From: Dipteris shenzhenensis
Taxonomy: Eukaryota; Polypodiophyta; Polypodiopsida; Gleicheniales
Direction: 5' to 3' (one strand)
Assembly: GCA_047967505.1 (NCBI GenBank)
Contig: CM106541.1
Length of the DNA stretch: 64,000 bases
Shown: piece by piece, positions 1 through 10,866 of the stretch
Layout: each line of letters opens with the position of its first letter
Numbering within the stretch: position 1 is the stretch's first letter
The notes under the pieces: generated by a model
The model's input: the letters and a program-made list of their open reading frames with translations, nothing else
Databases searched by the model: none
What the model was told of the DNA's origin: nothing
Translations under genes and position numbers: made by a program

Positions 1-159
1 GTGGTCGGATACAAGTGTCTCGGCCTTCATCAGGTTAGCTCTTGCATTAATTTGACTCATTATTTGGATATTTTTTGTTTTGAGAATCCTCATGTATGGA
101 TTATTGTATCGAATCATTTGAAGCCTATGTATGTTTGAATTGTGATAGGTTGCTCCAGA

Positions 160-1615
160 AGATGTTGCTTGCACCAAATACCATGCCCGCATCAAGAGAT
201 GAAGCGAAAAAGATGCTAACAATGGTGGGTATGGATTATGATACCATCATGCTTGTTGTAATGATTGTATTCTCTTTCATTGTGAGCATGGAGATTTGGC
301 TAGTTGTCCGAAGTGTGGGGAACAATGATATAGAGATGACTTGCAGGGTGAGCAAATACCGGTAAAGGTCTTGAGACACTTTCACATCATTGCAAGAATA
401 CATCACATGTTCCGATGCAAATCCATAGCAGAGATGATGACATGGCATGCATCTCATCGGCGGTCCACTGATGACACATTGAAATTTCCGTAGATTGTGT
501 AGCTTGGAAGCACAAAGACAATCAGTGGCCGGACTTTGCAAGGGAGCCACACAATGTAGATCTTGGGCTTGCCATGGATGGCGTGAATCCTTTCGGATTA
601 TGCTCGACATCTTGATCGACATGGCCCATAGTCATGGTGAATTATGATATCCCACCATGGCTAACAATAAAAAAGGGACACCTCATGCTTGCACTACTTG
701 TGCCAGGGAAGTACAAGACAAAAAATATGGACATGTACATGGCACCTTTGATAGAGGAGTTATAGATATTATGGAGAGGAGTGCGGGTCTTTGATATTTC
801 CAGAGCTCCTAGACATACCAATGATATTTTGGTTAGGGGTATCTTGATGTGGACCATGCATGACTACCCAGGATATGGAGAGTGCGCACGTATGTGTTTG
901 TGTCTCTACAAGTATAATATAGGATTATGCTTTATGGCTCTCTTTCGCACGCATATCTTATACTAACACACTCATGCACGCATGCAGGACTTGTTACAAG
1001 TGGGTACCATGCTTGTCCTGTTTGTGGACCGGGTTTGAAATCGCTTGCACGATACTCCAAACATATGAGGAAAAATGTTTATGAAGGTCATGCTCGATAC
1101 CTTCTGCTGGACCATCTCGCACGTGGAGGTCAGCTTGATCCACCACCATCATATTTGAAGGCAAGTAACTGGATTTAATCTTGGAGGGCAAATGGAGAGG
1201 AACGTCCTCCGGGTATGAAGAGGCTACTGATCTTTCACGAGCTTCCTTATTGGGGTAAGTTACAAATCAATCATCTCTTAGATCCCATGCATATCTTCAA
1301 GAATGTGGAGGCTACTATTTGGACACACTTGGTTGGTTCCAAAGACTCGAGAGGAGTGTGAGAAGACTTGCGTGCTATGAATAGGATGTCTCGTTTGTGG
1401 CCCCAAGTGCATGCTTTGGGAAAAGTTGTCCTGCCAAAAGGAACGTGGATCCTCTCTACAAGGGAGGAGGAAGTGGTCAAGGCAGACATTGCCTCTTTTC
1501 AAACACTGACAGGGCACATGCGTTGCTTGAAAGGAGCATTTTCAAAGGACAATAACTTAGTGGGATCAAGTCCCATGATTGGCACAAGGTCTTACAGATA
1601 TTCTAAGCTGTAGAA
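160..1615 (+). pseudogene. TNP2-type CACTA transposase (Transposase_21), broken
   Basis: Translated pieces match the TNP2 transposase of plant CACTA elements, the enzyme that cuts element ends in the nucleus. Landmarks are NTMPASRDEAKKML near 180, HACCNDCI near 246, a PPWLT.KKGHLMLALLVPGK segment near 650-710, GYHACPVCGPGLKSL near 1005-1040, PPGMKRLLIFHELPYWG near 1210-1255 and LLDPMH near 1276. Several in-frame stops (for example near 494, 760 and 1175) and a frame change after 1340 destroy it. The order of motifs is that of the family. The copy at 37660-38295 on the other strand keeps the C-terminal part in one frame. Confidence 0.85.
890..987 (+). other. Spliceosomal intron in the TNP2 pseudogene
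   Basis: Donor GTATGTG follows the codons for GYGECAR, and acceptor ATGCAG precedes the codons leading to GYHACPVCG. A perfect plant/yeast-style branch site TACTAAC lies at 961-967, about 20 bases before the acceptor. Removing these 98 bases brings the two transposase blocks together. The same intron is present at 38199-38297 on the minus strand. Confidence 0.75.
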
Positions 1616-1659
1616 TTGGTGTACTGATAATCATGATGCGTTAGCATAATTATGATTAT

Positions 1660-2060
1660 GTTATATTGTTAGCAAAATCTATGAAGTTGATTTTAGATGA
1701 TTTAGTATTTTCATTCTTGATGTAAAATGGTTTAGAACTATTTACAATGGTCCCCATGCGATAGTGAGAAAAGATAGTAGCGGTTTCTTTGCAATAGACT
1801 CCACCAAACATTGGACCGATGAAAGTGATACTTTTGTTCTTCCCGAGCACTGTGACAGGTGCATACTAATGATTTAATTAATCGAAGCTTTCATTTTTAA
1901 AGATCCATTGATACATGTACTTAAGCATAATTTCATATATATAATTGATGACATCTGGCACCCATCTTCAATATAGGTGGTTTTTCATCCGGATTATTCT
2001 GATCCAAGATGGTGGTATGTGATCCAAGTTGCACACGAAGTAAGCAAATTTTTGAAGATA
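1660..2060 (+). pseudogene. DUF4216-type C-terminal CACTA domain, frameshifted
   Basis: Readable segments include EVDFRRFSIFILDVKWFRT, an AIDSTKHWTDESDTFVLPEHC stretch and, after an intron, VVFHPDYSDPRWWYVIQVA. This matches the DUF4216 region that follows the transposase in plant CACTA elements. An intron runs from GTGCAT at about 1859 to ATAG at about 1977. Just before it this copy reads TGTGACAG where the copy at 36.2 kb reads TGTGAGCAG, so one base is missing and the frame is lost here but kept there. Confidence 0.75.
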
Positions 2061-2401
2061 GAGATGTGGATATGGAGATGCCACTACCAATGCCGGATCC
2101 AATTGATCCCGATGAATGTAGCGAAGAAGATGAAGATCACAATATGAGCCAAGAGGAAGATGCGCATAATGACATCACATGGGAGGAAGACGGAGATCAT
2201 GATATTGAGGAAGAAGACAACGATCATCAAGAATCACCACACTTTATTGAAGAAGATGATCAAGCACTTTTAGGTGAACGTACAATGCTAGAGTACGATG
2301 ATGATATAGGAGATCAACTCGGTATAGAGTTAGAGATTGACTTGTTTGGCACGTTAGCCTTGGCTCAAGATAAAACAATTGATGTAAATGCTCTTCATTG
2401 A
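2009..2401 (+). CDS. Acidic C-terminal ORF of the CACTA element
   Basis: An open frame of 130 codons overlaps the end of the DUF4216 region in another frame. From about residue 18 it is very acidic, with DPIDPDECSEEDEDHN and many EEED runs, and it ends at TGA 2399-2401. Acidic tails after DUF4216 are common in CACTA proteins. The link is probably through splicing or a frameshift at the GTAAGC near 2040, so the ATG at 2009 is not a believable start. No separate function can be claimed. Confidence 0.5.
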   Translation: MVVCDPSCTRSKQIFEDRDVDMEMPLPMPDPIDPDECSEEDEDHNMSQEEDAHNDITWEEDGDHDIEEEDNDHQESPHFIEEDDQALLGERTMLEYDDDIGDQLGIELEIDLFGTLALAQDKTIDVNALH

Positions 2402-2574
2402 ATTTTTTTCATCTCAAACTTGGACATGAATATATGAGCTTCAAAGGCTTGATGTACATGCTCTCATACTTTTATTCTCTCAAAAGATCAAACATGTATG
2501 AAAATTTAAAAACATTTGTCATTGGAAAAAACTAACTTTTAAGGCCTATATGAGTAAAAAAGCTCTCTGGAAAA

Positions 2575-2677
2575 CATCGCTATAAAATAGTATCTCAGTG
2601 TCGCTATATAGCGACACTTACATTTTTGATAAATGTCACTATATAGCGACTTTAGACATCGTCGCTATATAGCGACG
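2575..2677 (+). repeat. CACTA subterminal repeats, palindrome GTCGCTATATAGCGAC
   Basis: Three near-identical palindromic units lie at 2599-2616, 2634-2650 and 2660-2677, with a partial unit near 2577. They sit about 100 bases from the element end, where En/Spm-type elements carry binding sites for the second transposon protein (TnpA). The palindromes are seen; the binding role is inferred. Confidence 0.7.
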
Positions 2678-2758
2678 CTTTACGGGATGCGCTTCCCATA
2701 CCGATGATTAGCACCCTGCATGCGCTAAACATTGGTACTTAAACATTGCAATAGGATC

Positions 2759-2772
2759 CGTGTGTAGTAGTG
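2759..2772 (+). repeat. Right terminal inverted repeat of the CACTA element
   Basis: The sequence ends GTGTGTAGTAGTG, complement CACTACTACACAC. The next three bases, ACA, would be the target duplication, which cannot be checked without the left end. Confidence 0.65.
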
Positions 2773-3059
2773 ACAATGTCATTAAGTCAATAGAAATAAC
2801 CCTGGTAATTGATGACTGTCAAATCAAAATGACTATGGAATTATCTTTATATTTGAGCTAGACATTAGAGGAAAAACACATTAAGTCAATAGAAATAACT
2901 TTGCTAATTGATGTTCTTAGAGATGTTCCATGCCTTCCATGTAGTTACAAGCTGGTCACAATTATCAAGGGTATCTTATTTCTCACCCTCGGTGGTATGC
3001 AGGAGTAAGTGTATTATACACAAGGACTATATGCCAACATGTACCAATTAATTTTATTC
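2773..3059. other. No gene seen; short direct repeat
   Basis: A roughly 30-base sequence beginning CATTAAGTCAATAGAAATAAC occurs at about 2778 and again at about 2879, with a few changes. Nothing else is recognisable. Confidence 0.5.
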
Positions 3060-4600
3060 TCATAGAATTTCATGATAAATGCATATGCACAACAAGGGCA
3101 GACCCAAATGACTTTGCATTCTCTTGGAAAATGTAGTTTGAAGGAGCCGCCCTGCTAGATAAGGCCACATTTGCCTACATTTTTTTTGCATGCAACTTGT
3201 AGGCTTTCCTAGTTGAAGGCAAACATGTTCATGCCTATCTTGTTGGAAATGGTTTGGCATTGAACCTTGGTGTGGCCAGTGTCCTCCTTAAAATTATGGC
3301 AAGTGTAGAAGCCTAAAATATTCATAGATGGGGTGACAATATGCAGAGCATAATGGAATTTCATAGACTTGTGTGATTGCTACATTTTCACAACATGGGC
3401 AGAGTGAGGATGCATTTCAATTATTTGAACAGGTGCAAGGGCATCTTGGAAAACCTAAATCATTTTTAACGAACTTGCCTATTCAAAACATTATTTCATG
3501 GAATGTCATGGGATATGGTGAGCATGGGAAGGGCAGGGTTGCCTTGCAACTTTTTGACTGCATGCATTAGGAGAATTCTTTCCCAAAAAAGTTACCTTTG
3601 TAACCATTCTTGATGTATGTTCCTATCAGGCACTGATAGATGATGAATATGTACAGATGCACATTCACATAATAGGCAAGTAGATAGTCTAAGGAATGCT
3701 CTAGTGAACATTAATGGAAAGGGTGGCATAATGGAGAATGGACTAAGGGTGTTTGAAACTGCCCAAGTGTGATGAGGATTCATGGAGAGCCATAATTTTG
3801 GCATATTTTCAATGTGGGAAAATCAAGGAAGCTTTCCAACTCTATGAGCAAATGCAGATGATTGGCTTCATGCCATTGAAGGGAAAATTTGTGAATCTTC
3901 TTGAAGCTGCTAATCACACGAAATTGCCTACATTGTGGAAAGGGGATTGGATATAGATATGGTGGTGGCAACTACTTTTGTAAACATACATGGGAACTGT
4001 GGTAGCTTGTAGGTTGCATGAAAGGGTTACAATGGGGTACCAAAGAAAGACATGTTATTGTGGATGGCAATAATCACTTTGCATGCCCAACATCAATGGG
4101 GCAAGGAAGTTGTATAGTTGTTTGTTCAAATGCAATCTAAAAGGGTTCTTCCAAACAAAGCAATATCTTTCACTATTCTTGCCAAATGTAGCCATGTAGG
4201 TTTGGTGGACGAAGATTGTTACTTTCATGCTTCCATGACAAAGGTTATGTTGTCTCTACTATTGTTGACCACTGTGATTGCATGATTTATCTCCTTGAAA
4301 GGGCAAGATTGTTGGATGAGGCATCACTCAACACTTGTAGATAGGAAGATGATGTGGAGCAAGGATGACATGTGCAAGAGCATGCAGTCCATTTGTATCT
4401 AGAAAATGATGCACCATATACTTCAAATGTCTATGTGGCAATGGGTCGAGGTGTTGATTCTGCAAACGTGATAAGGATAATGAAGGATGGGAACTTGATT
4501 TTGTTTAGGGATGTTGCCCAATTAATTCATGAGCGACATGTGGAATTCAAAAAGAAGTTGAGAACTTGTGACTGGTAGGTTTTGTGAGATGGAAGAAGGA
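3060..4600 (+). pseudogene. PPR (pentatricopeptide repeat) gene, PLS class, decayed
   Basis: PPR proteins bind organelle RNA. Translated fragments in different frames match PPR repeats: ATFAYIFFACNL near 3160, GKHVHAYLVGNGLALNLGVA near 3220-3280, NIISWNVMGYGEHGKGRVALQLF near 3480-3555, RAIILAYFQCGKIKEAFQLYEQM near 3790-3855, CMIYLLERARLLDEAS near 4280-4330, and an E-domain-like LENDAPYTSNVYVAMGRG near 4400-4450. The order is that of a plant PLS-type PPR gene running from repeats into the E region. Many stops and frame changes show it is a pseudogene. No DYW tail was found. Confidence 0.8.
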
Positions 4601-5450
4601 TGCTTTGATGGGAATTTCTAGTTACATACTTTGCAAATACCAATGTCATTCTAAAATCAAGGTACTTTATCTTGATTTGTAGTGTTTCATGAGTACAAGA
4701 AGGTGACAAGATATGCTTTCATTAAAAAAATTTGGCAAATGGTTTGTGTCTTGTGATAGAGGAAGGCACAAGATATGCTCTGATGGAAAGTTTTATCTAA
4801 ATTCTATGAAAATAATTAGCTACATCTTGAAAATAAATTAATGCATGCCAAGTTTCCCAAAGTAAAAGAAAGAAATAAGTATGTTTTGAAAGTTGGATCG
4901 AAAACATGGTTAAAAGCCGAACACCAACATGGAACTAAGAAGTTCATCCCCTTGAGCACTTATTTCTACATGAAAAATTGTCTCCAAGATTATTCGATTA
5001 TTGATTGCAAGCTTCACATCATGTGCAAAGGAGAATCCCTTGGAATCTACCACAACAATTGGTGGTCCATAGTATCTAGGAGTGCATGACTTTTCGCAAT
5101 CTCAGGTGTTACCTTAATGTTGAATTTTAAGCATTCAGGTCAGTGCATGAGATGTTGGATATTTGTATCAAATATAGTTTTTATATTTTGGGAATAGAAG
5201 CAATGTGCAGACAAAAAGTTCCAGCCTCTACAAGAGATTCTCACAATGAGTGAGGTATTTGCTTCATTTTTATAGCATTTGATTTGTGGAAGTTGCATTT
5301 TGTCTTACTAAGGGGGTATTTCAATTTCATATTATGGGCATATTTGGAGTTGTTATTTTGTGAGAATACATTTTAAGAAGGGGGATTTGCTCAATGTGTG
5401 CTAGTTACCTATCAAGAGAGGAGCATGCAAAGTACTATGGTTGTAATTTT
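4601..5450. other. No recognisable gene
   Basis: AT-rich sequence. One 82-codon open frame at 4841-5089 (+) resembles no family I know and has no supporting context, so it is treated as chance or unknown. Confidence 0.5.
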
Positions 5451-6105
5451 TTGATTCTATAGCCTTCTTCTTGTAGTTTGAAGCAATCTAGCATGTCTAT
5501 TTTGTGAACATACCCTACTTGTAGCAAAGAGGGCATAGACTTGACCTCAACTCTCAGTGGATATTGGCCAATTAGCAAGGTGATCTCTAAATCTTGGTTT
5601 GAGACTTCATATCTTTGTGTTTTGTAGATATAACAAGTTGTAATACCCAATTGTGTTGTAGTGAGGAGAGTTGAGATGAAGTGTAGGGGGGAAGAGGGAG
5701 AGAGGAGAGATGAAAGTAGGGAGTCAAGTAAAGAGGAAGCAAAGGGGTGGAGCTCCACTTTGAAGGGAGAATCATAATCCATTCATGATTACTCTCTTGC
5801 CTAGCCATTGCTTATAGTATATCCTATATAAAATAGGGTTTCAATTAAATAACTTGGTCAACTAACCATGGTTAAGTCCTCTTACCCTCCCTCCCTCATA
5901 TGCTTTCATTAAAGAGCATTTTGGGGTTTCAAGATCAAATAATTTATAACAAGGTTTACTTGGATTATCGGATCAAAACACGACATTCATACTTTTTGAT
6001 TTTGTTTCTTGTTTTGGAAACTTTCCCAACTTGGTCACCTCACTCCATATTCACCTAGTACACATTAAAATTGGGTGAATTTGGAACGCTACATAGGTTG
6101 ATACA
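5451..6105 (+). repeat. Dispersed repeat family, copy 1
   Basis: This block is similar to 25301-25870 in the same orientation. Shared stretches include GTAGTTTGAAGCAA, a CTTGTAGCAAAGAGGG segment, TTGACCTCAAC, a purine-rich GAGAGAGG tract, GGAGCTCCA, CATTTTGGGRTTTCA and the end AAATTGGGNNAATTTGGAA. Copy 1 carries about 85 extra bases near 5805-5890. No coding capacity is recognised; it is an unclassified transposable element or long interspersed fragment. Confidence 0.7.
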
Positions 6106-7140
6106 AAATAAGATATGTGGTTGCAAAAGATATTGTTTGGTGGAAGAAAATATCTTTTTACCATACTATTTTGTATTTTTGACATTCAAAGTGAACTCAT
6201 TAGCCCCTTTTTGATTCTTTTGACTACAAACATGAATATATCTAATATTCCTAGTGAAAGCTACGCTGAAAAAAAGGGAGAGGTACTCCCAACATTGAGC
6301 GTATGGTTGGAGAAGGGGGAGGTTGAGCGTGGGTTCAAGGTTCGAGAAGAGAGGAACGTGTAACATTTTGGGTGGTAAGCTTGGATTTGCCCCACTTTAT
6401 TCCTTTCTTCCCTTCCATATTCTCTCCTCTCCTCTTTCTCCCTCTTTTCTCTCCTAAATTAATTAGTTATTTTATAAATTAAGTTTCTAACTAATTACTA
6501 ATTACTAATTACTATCTTAATCAAGTACAAATTAATTAAAAAGTAAATTAGTGATTGAAGTAGAAATTGATTCGTAATCAAGTATTAATCAATCACTAAA
6601 TGATTCATAAACATATTTAATCATAATTCAAGAATTGTTGATATCAACATAGAGGTGGTGTAAAGATACACTATTTGTTCAAAATGTTGCATATAATATT
6701 TTCTCTTATGCTTTTGAATCTCTTTTAGAGTTGTTAGACTCTGAAACTGCATTTTGACAAGGATAAAGTCTATTTAAATGGTGTTTAAGATATTATCACA
6801 GATTGTGATATATTTATCCACATCATATCCATGCTTCTTTTTAACTTCAAGTCTTTGACTTTCGAACAATGAATAATTCCAATTCAATCAAGTCTTCTTT
6901 GTTTGGAACCCATTCATGTTTCTTCTCCAAACAACCCTCATAAAGTTGTTTCAATGTTATTTATTTGGGTAGACTTTTCAAGGGTTTTGGTTCATATCAT
7001 AAGGTTGTGAATGTGCTACGGGTTTGTGTTTCATCCCTTGATACCTTACCCACCCATATTGGCCCACTTTGGTCATCCAAGTTTGATTCTAAATCTAGTT
7101 CCAAAACCACAACAAAAAGATCCTCTTGGATTTAGTTAAA
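6106..7140. other. AT-rich, no gene seen
   Basis: Open frames at 6115-6366 on both strands overlap and have no recognisable domain. The stretch 6460-6620 is a degenerate TAATTA-rich tract. Nothing functional is supported. Confidence 0.5.
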
Positions 7141-7378
7141 TCATATATCGCACTTCCTACCACATAATTTACAAGGCAAAAGGCATTTCATAGCTTCTTC
7201 CATGTCTATAGTTACATTGTCTCTAATAAATTTAGACCCTCCTAACTCATCTTCTTGTGGACAAAAGAAGTCTGAGTATTTTATTCTTGGTAAATTTTCT
7301 TGACTTTTTTGATATTCAACAAGAGATTCACTTGACTTGATTATCTCCATATTTTGATCTGATTGCTCTTGGTGTTTT
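7141..7378 (-). pseudogene. C-terminal relic of a VGHTHED-family (DUF7869-like) gene
   Basis: On the minus strand this reads a charged segment (EIIKSSESLVEYQKSQENL, then KYSDFFCPQEDELGG) ending in LLPCKLCGRKCDI with paired cysteines. It directly abuts the left LTR of the gag-only element and continues, across that insertion, from 10253-10695. It is therefore the downstream end of the gene split by the insertions. Function is unknown; members of this family are often found in mobile-element settings. Confidence 0.5.
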
Positions 7379-7703
7379 TGTTGAGAATTGTGGTGCCATG
7401 AGCACATGTAGAGCAAAGGTATGAGTAAAGGGAAAGCTATCACATGGCATGGAGGAGATATCCCACATGTGAGCAAGCAAATGGATGTAAGTACCCTCAC
7501 CTATAAAAGGCAAGTTCATTTGAAGTAATATCAATCAAGCACTTTGCACTATCTCAAGATTCTCTTTATGATTCCAAGCTAATCTATCTTGGATCCTAAT
7601 TGACTTGAGCTACATGTCATGAGCACTCTCTTCATCATGTCTCCACATAGGTTCCATACACCTTAGAGTGCTCCATAGATCCTGAGGCACACATGTTTTG
7701 TCA
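7379..7703 (+). repeat. Left LTR of the gag-only element
   Basis: TGTTGAGA...TTTGTCA, about 95% like the right LTR by eye. A TATAAAA box lies at 7502-7508, the expected start region for the element transcript. Confidence 0.9.
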
Positions 7704-7716
7704 TGGTATTAGAGCA
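7704..7716 (+). promoter_or_regulatory. Primer-binding site, initiator Met tRNA type
   Basis: TGGTATTAGAGCA directly follows the LTR and differs by one base from TGGTATCAGAGC, the complement of the plant initiator methionine tRNA 3' end. Confidence 0.85.
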
Positions 7717-8965
7717 TAGGTCTAGTCTCCTAGATTAGTTGTAGGCATGTCTTAGGAGCTCATGTTTTTCTCCTAGGTTAGTTTTAGATTTTAGGTTGAG
7801 AGATTTCTGTCCATAGTTCTTTAGTTGAGTACTCACTGAGAGTTTGAGATTGCCACTTCTCTAAGGTTTTCCATCAATAGGAAGCAACTGTGTGAGAACT
7901 ATGCTGTAGAGGTCGATGAGGGCTTGCTTGTGAGGCTTTGCTACATCCCATGCAACTCTATCTTACAATGAGCTACATAGAGACCTACAACGACTCTTGT
8001 CAGCTCTACAAGTGCTCTCTCTCTTAGATCCAAGCACGTGCAGTAGCCCTGAACCTTCAATAGCCTTCTATGACCCTCAAAGCAAGGCAGCCTCTACACA
8101 ACAACCTTGGAGCTCCCCCGCCATCTGCTCCTATGATGACACGGGCCAGCCAACCGAGCTTCTATGCTTGTAGTGCCTCAAAGCCTTAGCCCAATGCTTC
8201 CTCGATGCTCTAGCAATGCTTCTGTGTATCCAAAAACCACCAGCATCCTCATCATCTAGCAGCTCCATAGAGCCATAGCTTTTGTGCTCCCTCGACACCT
8301 ACGGCTAGCTATAGACCCAAAAGCTACGGACCTGAAAGATCCACAGAGCTCCAATATCTATAGCCAGCATCCCGTGATCAACGGCTCCTCCCCCTTAGCT
8401 ACAAAGAGCTCTACCAGCAACACAATCTGGTAGTCCACGGGCTCGACATCCACACAGCAGGTTGAGACGAGCTGCAACTCCTCCACCCATCATCCTCGAG
8501 CCCTCTTTGTCGAAGCTGTCATCATCGTCGTGCCCTTCTTCCTTCTCCAAGGTCTCACCACAAAAGTGACACATGGCAGATAAGGCTTTAACTATGGTTA
8601 AGGTCAACCTTGGTTAAGTTTATGGTTAGGTTCAGTTACTTCGACCATGGTTAAGTTTTCTTAGACTTGGGTTAACTTAGTCTGATTAGAAGATTACCAC
8701 ATGGCATAGTGCCACCCAAGCACAGTCCCTTTGTAAGCACAGTTTGAATTCTGCATGTGAATCCCTGTGCCACATCATCAAGACCCCCTCTTCTTTATAG
8801 AATCATCGACAAGCCATAACTTCCAATCCATGAAGAATTTGCACACGCTCCAAAAAGGAAAAATAACCAATTTTTTGAGCTCTACGCGCCTGTCAACTCA
8901 GATTTTCTATATGCAACTAGACACTGCCAGATTTGAAAGTATCATCAACTAGTAAGACCTTTGTA
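7717..8965 (+). other. Long untranslated leader of the gag-only element
   Basis: About 1.25 kb between primer site and gag, rich in C and T, with no supported reading frame. Part of it (8580-8710, with GGTTAAG-like motifs and ATGGCATAGTGCCAC) recurs inverted near 55850-55940. Confidence 0.6.
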
Positions 8966-9710
8966 ATGGCAATCCATACCCCAACTGTTGACAAGTTCAT
9001 CGGGGATGGATTTCACACATGGTCTACACAAATGAGATATCTCTTGATGCACCAAAAGCTTTGAAAGACTGTAAAAGAAGACATACCCACTGCACAAAAT
9101 GATGCTTGGAAGGAAAAAGATGAAGCAACACTATCACTCATTGGATTGCACTTGGGTCCAAACATGATTCATCATATAGACTCTAAGGATCATGCCAAGG
9201 ATGCATGGGATGAGTTGAACATAGTGTTTGGTGCAAAAGCCAAAAACCAAGAAATCCATCTTAAGATTGAATTCTATGGTATGCACATGGGCTTCAATGA
9301 ATCCATGGCACAATTTGTCAACAAAATCAAAAGCATTATGACTCAATTAGAGGGCATAAATGCAAAAGTAGGAGAGAAAGATGCACTTGCAATTCTCCTT
9401 AAAAGCATGCATGCAGAGTATAACCACTTTGAAGAATTTGCCAGATCCAAAGTTTGAAGAATGTGTATCCTCTCTTCTCAAAAAAGAAAGAGAGTTGAAG
9501 GCATCGACATTGACATCGACATCGACATCGACATCAACACACAACAGCTATAATGAAGAACAAGCACTATTCAGTAAAACATCAACGAAGTGCTACCATT
9601 GCGGAAGGATGGGTCACTATCAAAGTGACTGCAGATTGAAGAACAAACCAAAGTGTCACCATTGCAAGAAGCTGGGACACAAGGAAGAAGATTGCAGATT
9701 GAAGAACTAG
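8966..9710 (+). pseudogene. Copia-type gag with two CCHC zinc knuckles, one stop and one frameshift
   Basis: The capsid/nucleocapsid protein packages element RNA in the cytoplasm. The ATG at 8966 starts MAIHTPTVDKFIGDGFHTW, the normal beginning of copia gag. One in-frame TGA lies at 9062-9064. The gag core follows (HHIDSKDHAKDAWDEL, then MAQFVNKIKSIMTQLEGI). Around 9430 the frame changes and continues with an acidic/serine linker made of repeated ACATCG codons (STSTSTST). Two knuckles end the protein, CYHCGRMGHYQSDC and CHHCKKLGHKEEDC, both complete CX2CX4HX4C, with a stop at 9708-9710. Only two lesions suggest recent decay. Confidence 0.85.
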
Positions 9711-9927
9711 CAAGTCAACTACACAGCATCGTCATCAAGACATGAGCCAAAAGTTGACATCAATGGAATGTATTGAGAAACAAATACCTTGCCAACCTTG
9801 CCTATATTTTGTAAATCAAACCTGACCACCTAAGAGTAGCCATGTAGGCACCCAGGGGAGGATTTGATCTTGTAACTCACATCTGACCACCTTGTAGTAG
9901 CCAAAGGATCATGGCACCAAGGGGAGG

Positions 9928-10252
9928 TGTTGAGAGTTGTGGTGCCATGAGCACATGTAGAGAAAAGGTATGAGTAAAGGGAAAGCTAACACATGGCATG
10001 GAGGAGATATCCCACATGTGAGCGAGCAAATGGATGTAAGTACCCTCACCTATAAAAGGGAGGTTCATTTGAAGTAATATCAATCAAGCACTTTGCACTA
10101 TCTCAAGATTCTCTTTATGAGTCCAAGCTAATCTATCTTGGAACCTAATTGACTTGAGCTACATGTCATGAGCACTTTCTTCATCATGTCTCCACATAGG
10201 TTCCATCAGACATAGAGTGCTCCATAGATCCTGAGGCACATATGTTTTGTCA
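9928..10252 (+). repeat. Right LTR of the gag-only element
   Basis: Matches the left LTR over its full length and is preceded by the purine tract CCAAGGGGAGG at about 9917-9927. A TATAAAA box lies near 10051. Confidence 0.9.
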
Positions 10253-10695
10253 GTTTTTGCATCATACTTTGTACATGAGAAATAAATGATTGCAAGCCCT
10301 TTATTTCAACTACATCAAGTGCTTTCTTTTTTGGAGGAATCAATTTACTTTCTTCCAAATGTTGTTATTTCTCTAATAAATCATATGATCTACTCCATGA
10401 ATCATCTCCATCTACTAAGTAATACTTCCATTGCATCGTTAGAGTGTTGTCATGCATGATAAACTTGAAGTAGTGTGGGTTTGTGTGATCCACTAGTAAA
10501 TCATCTCCTTTTTAGATGCGGCTCTATGAATCTCCTCCAGCCTACCATCCTCTCAAGGATGGCTACCTCTGATTATCCTTTTTGAGAGCCGCAAAATTCT
10601 TCCCTAGTTTGAGCTAACATATCCTCCATAGGCAAAGCAAATTCTCTAGATATAATTCTAAATATTTCATCTATCTTCATGTGTGTGGCCGACAA
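10253..10695 (-). pseudogene. Middle relic of the VGHTHED-family gene
   Basis: On the minus strand, starting at the copia insertion, the codons read VGHTHED, then a segment like EIFRIISREFALPMEDM, and further on WRRFIEPHLKRR. The motif order (VGHTHED, then a W..FI.PH segment) is that of a widespread uncharacterised family that I believe is DUF7869. Joining across the copia insertion gives MDFLLVGHTHED in one frame, which shows where the gene was broken. Stops are present. Confidence 0.6.
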
Positions 10696-10866
10696 TGTGG
10701 GGGTTAAAGGTTGCTGTGCCTTTACCCCGGTTATGTACAATACTCAAAATGCATATATAAATGAATGAAAAAGAAGATTAGGGTGTTCTGCACCCACCAA
10801 AACTTGTGTGGCTCTCTATTTCTCTCTCTCCCTCTTCTATTCTTGCTTCCGTTGAGAGCACTCTCA
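10696..10866 (+). repeat. Left LTR of copia B
   Basis: TGTGGGGGTTAAAGG...GAGAGCACTCTCA, with TATATAAA near 10753. It is followed by a primer-site-like TAGTATTAGAGC at 10869-10880. Closely matches 23701-23870 and 56494-56663. Confidence 0.9.

Larger units (their letters stand above)
1..2772 (+). mobile_element. CACTA (En/Spm) transposon, 3' portion, right terminus present
   Basis: The segment holds, in order, a TNP2-type transposase region, a DUF4216 region, an acidic ORF, palindromic subterminal repeats and a terminal sequence ending in GTGTAGTAGTG at 2772. Its complement starts CACTACTACAC, the expected CACTA terminus. The left end lies outside the window. Compared with the related copy at 36050-38300, it lacks the DUF4218 block between the transposase and DUF4216 parts. 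Stops and frameshifts show it is dead. The gene order and the terminus are seen directly; the class assignment rests on known CACTA families. Confidence 0.85.
7379..10252 (+). mobile_element. Complete gag-only LTR retrotransposon (TR-GAG-like), 2.87 kb
   Basis: Two 325-bp LTRs (7379-7703 and 9928-10252) start TGTTGAGA and end TTTGTCA. A perfect 5-bp target duplication GTTTT flanks the element (7374-7378 and 10253-10257). A primer site TGGTATTAGAGCA follows the left LTR and a purine tract AAGGGGAGG precedes the right one. The only coding region is a copia-type gag with two zinc knuckles. There is no protease, integrase or reverse transcriptase. It fits the known class of short plant elements with a GAG domain (TR-GAG) and would depend on another element for movement. 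Confidence 0.9.

Noticed and set aside
2009-2401. Independent small acidic gene with its own start at 2009
   Set aside because: The ATG lies inside DUF4216 codons of another frame; the acidic stretch is better read as the tail of the CACTA protein.
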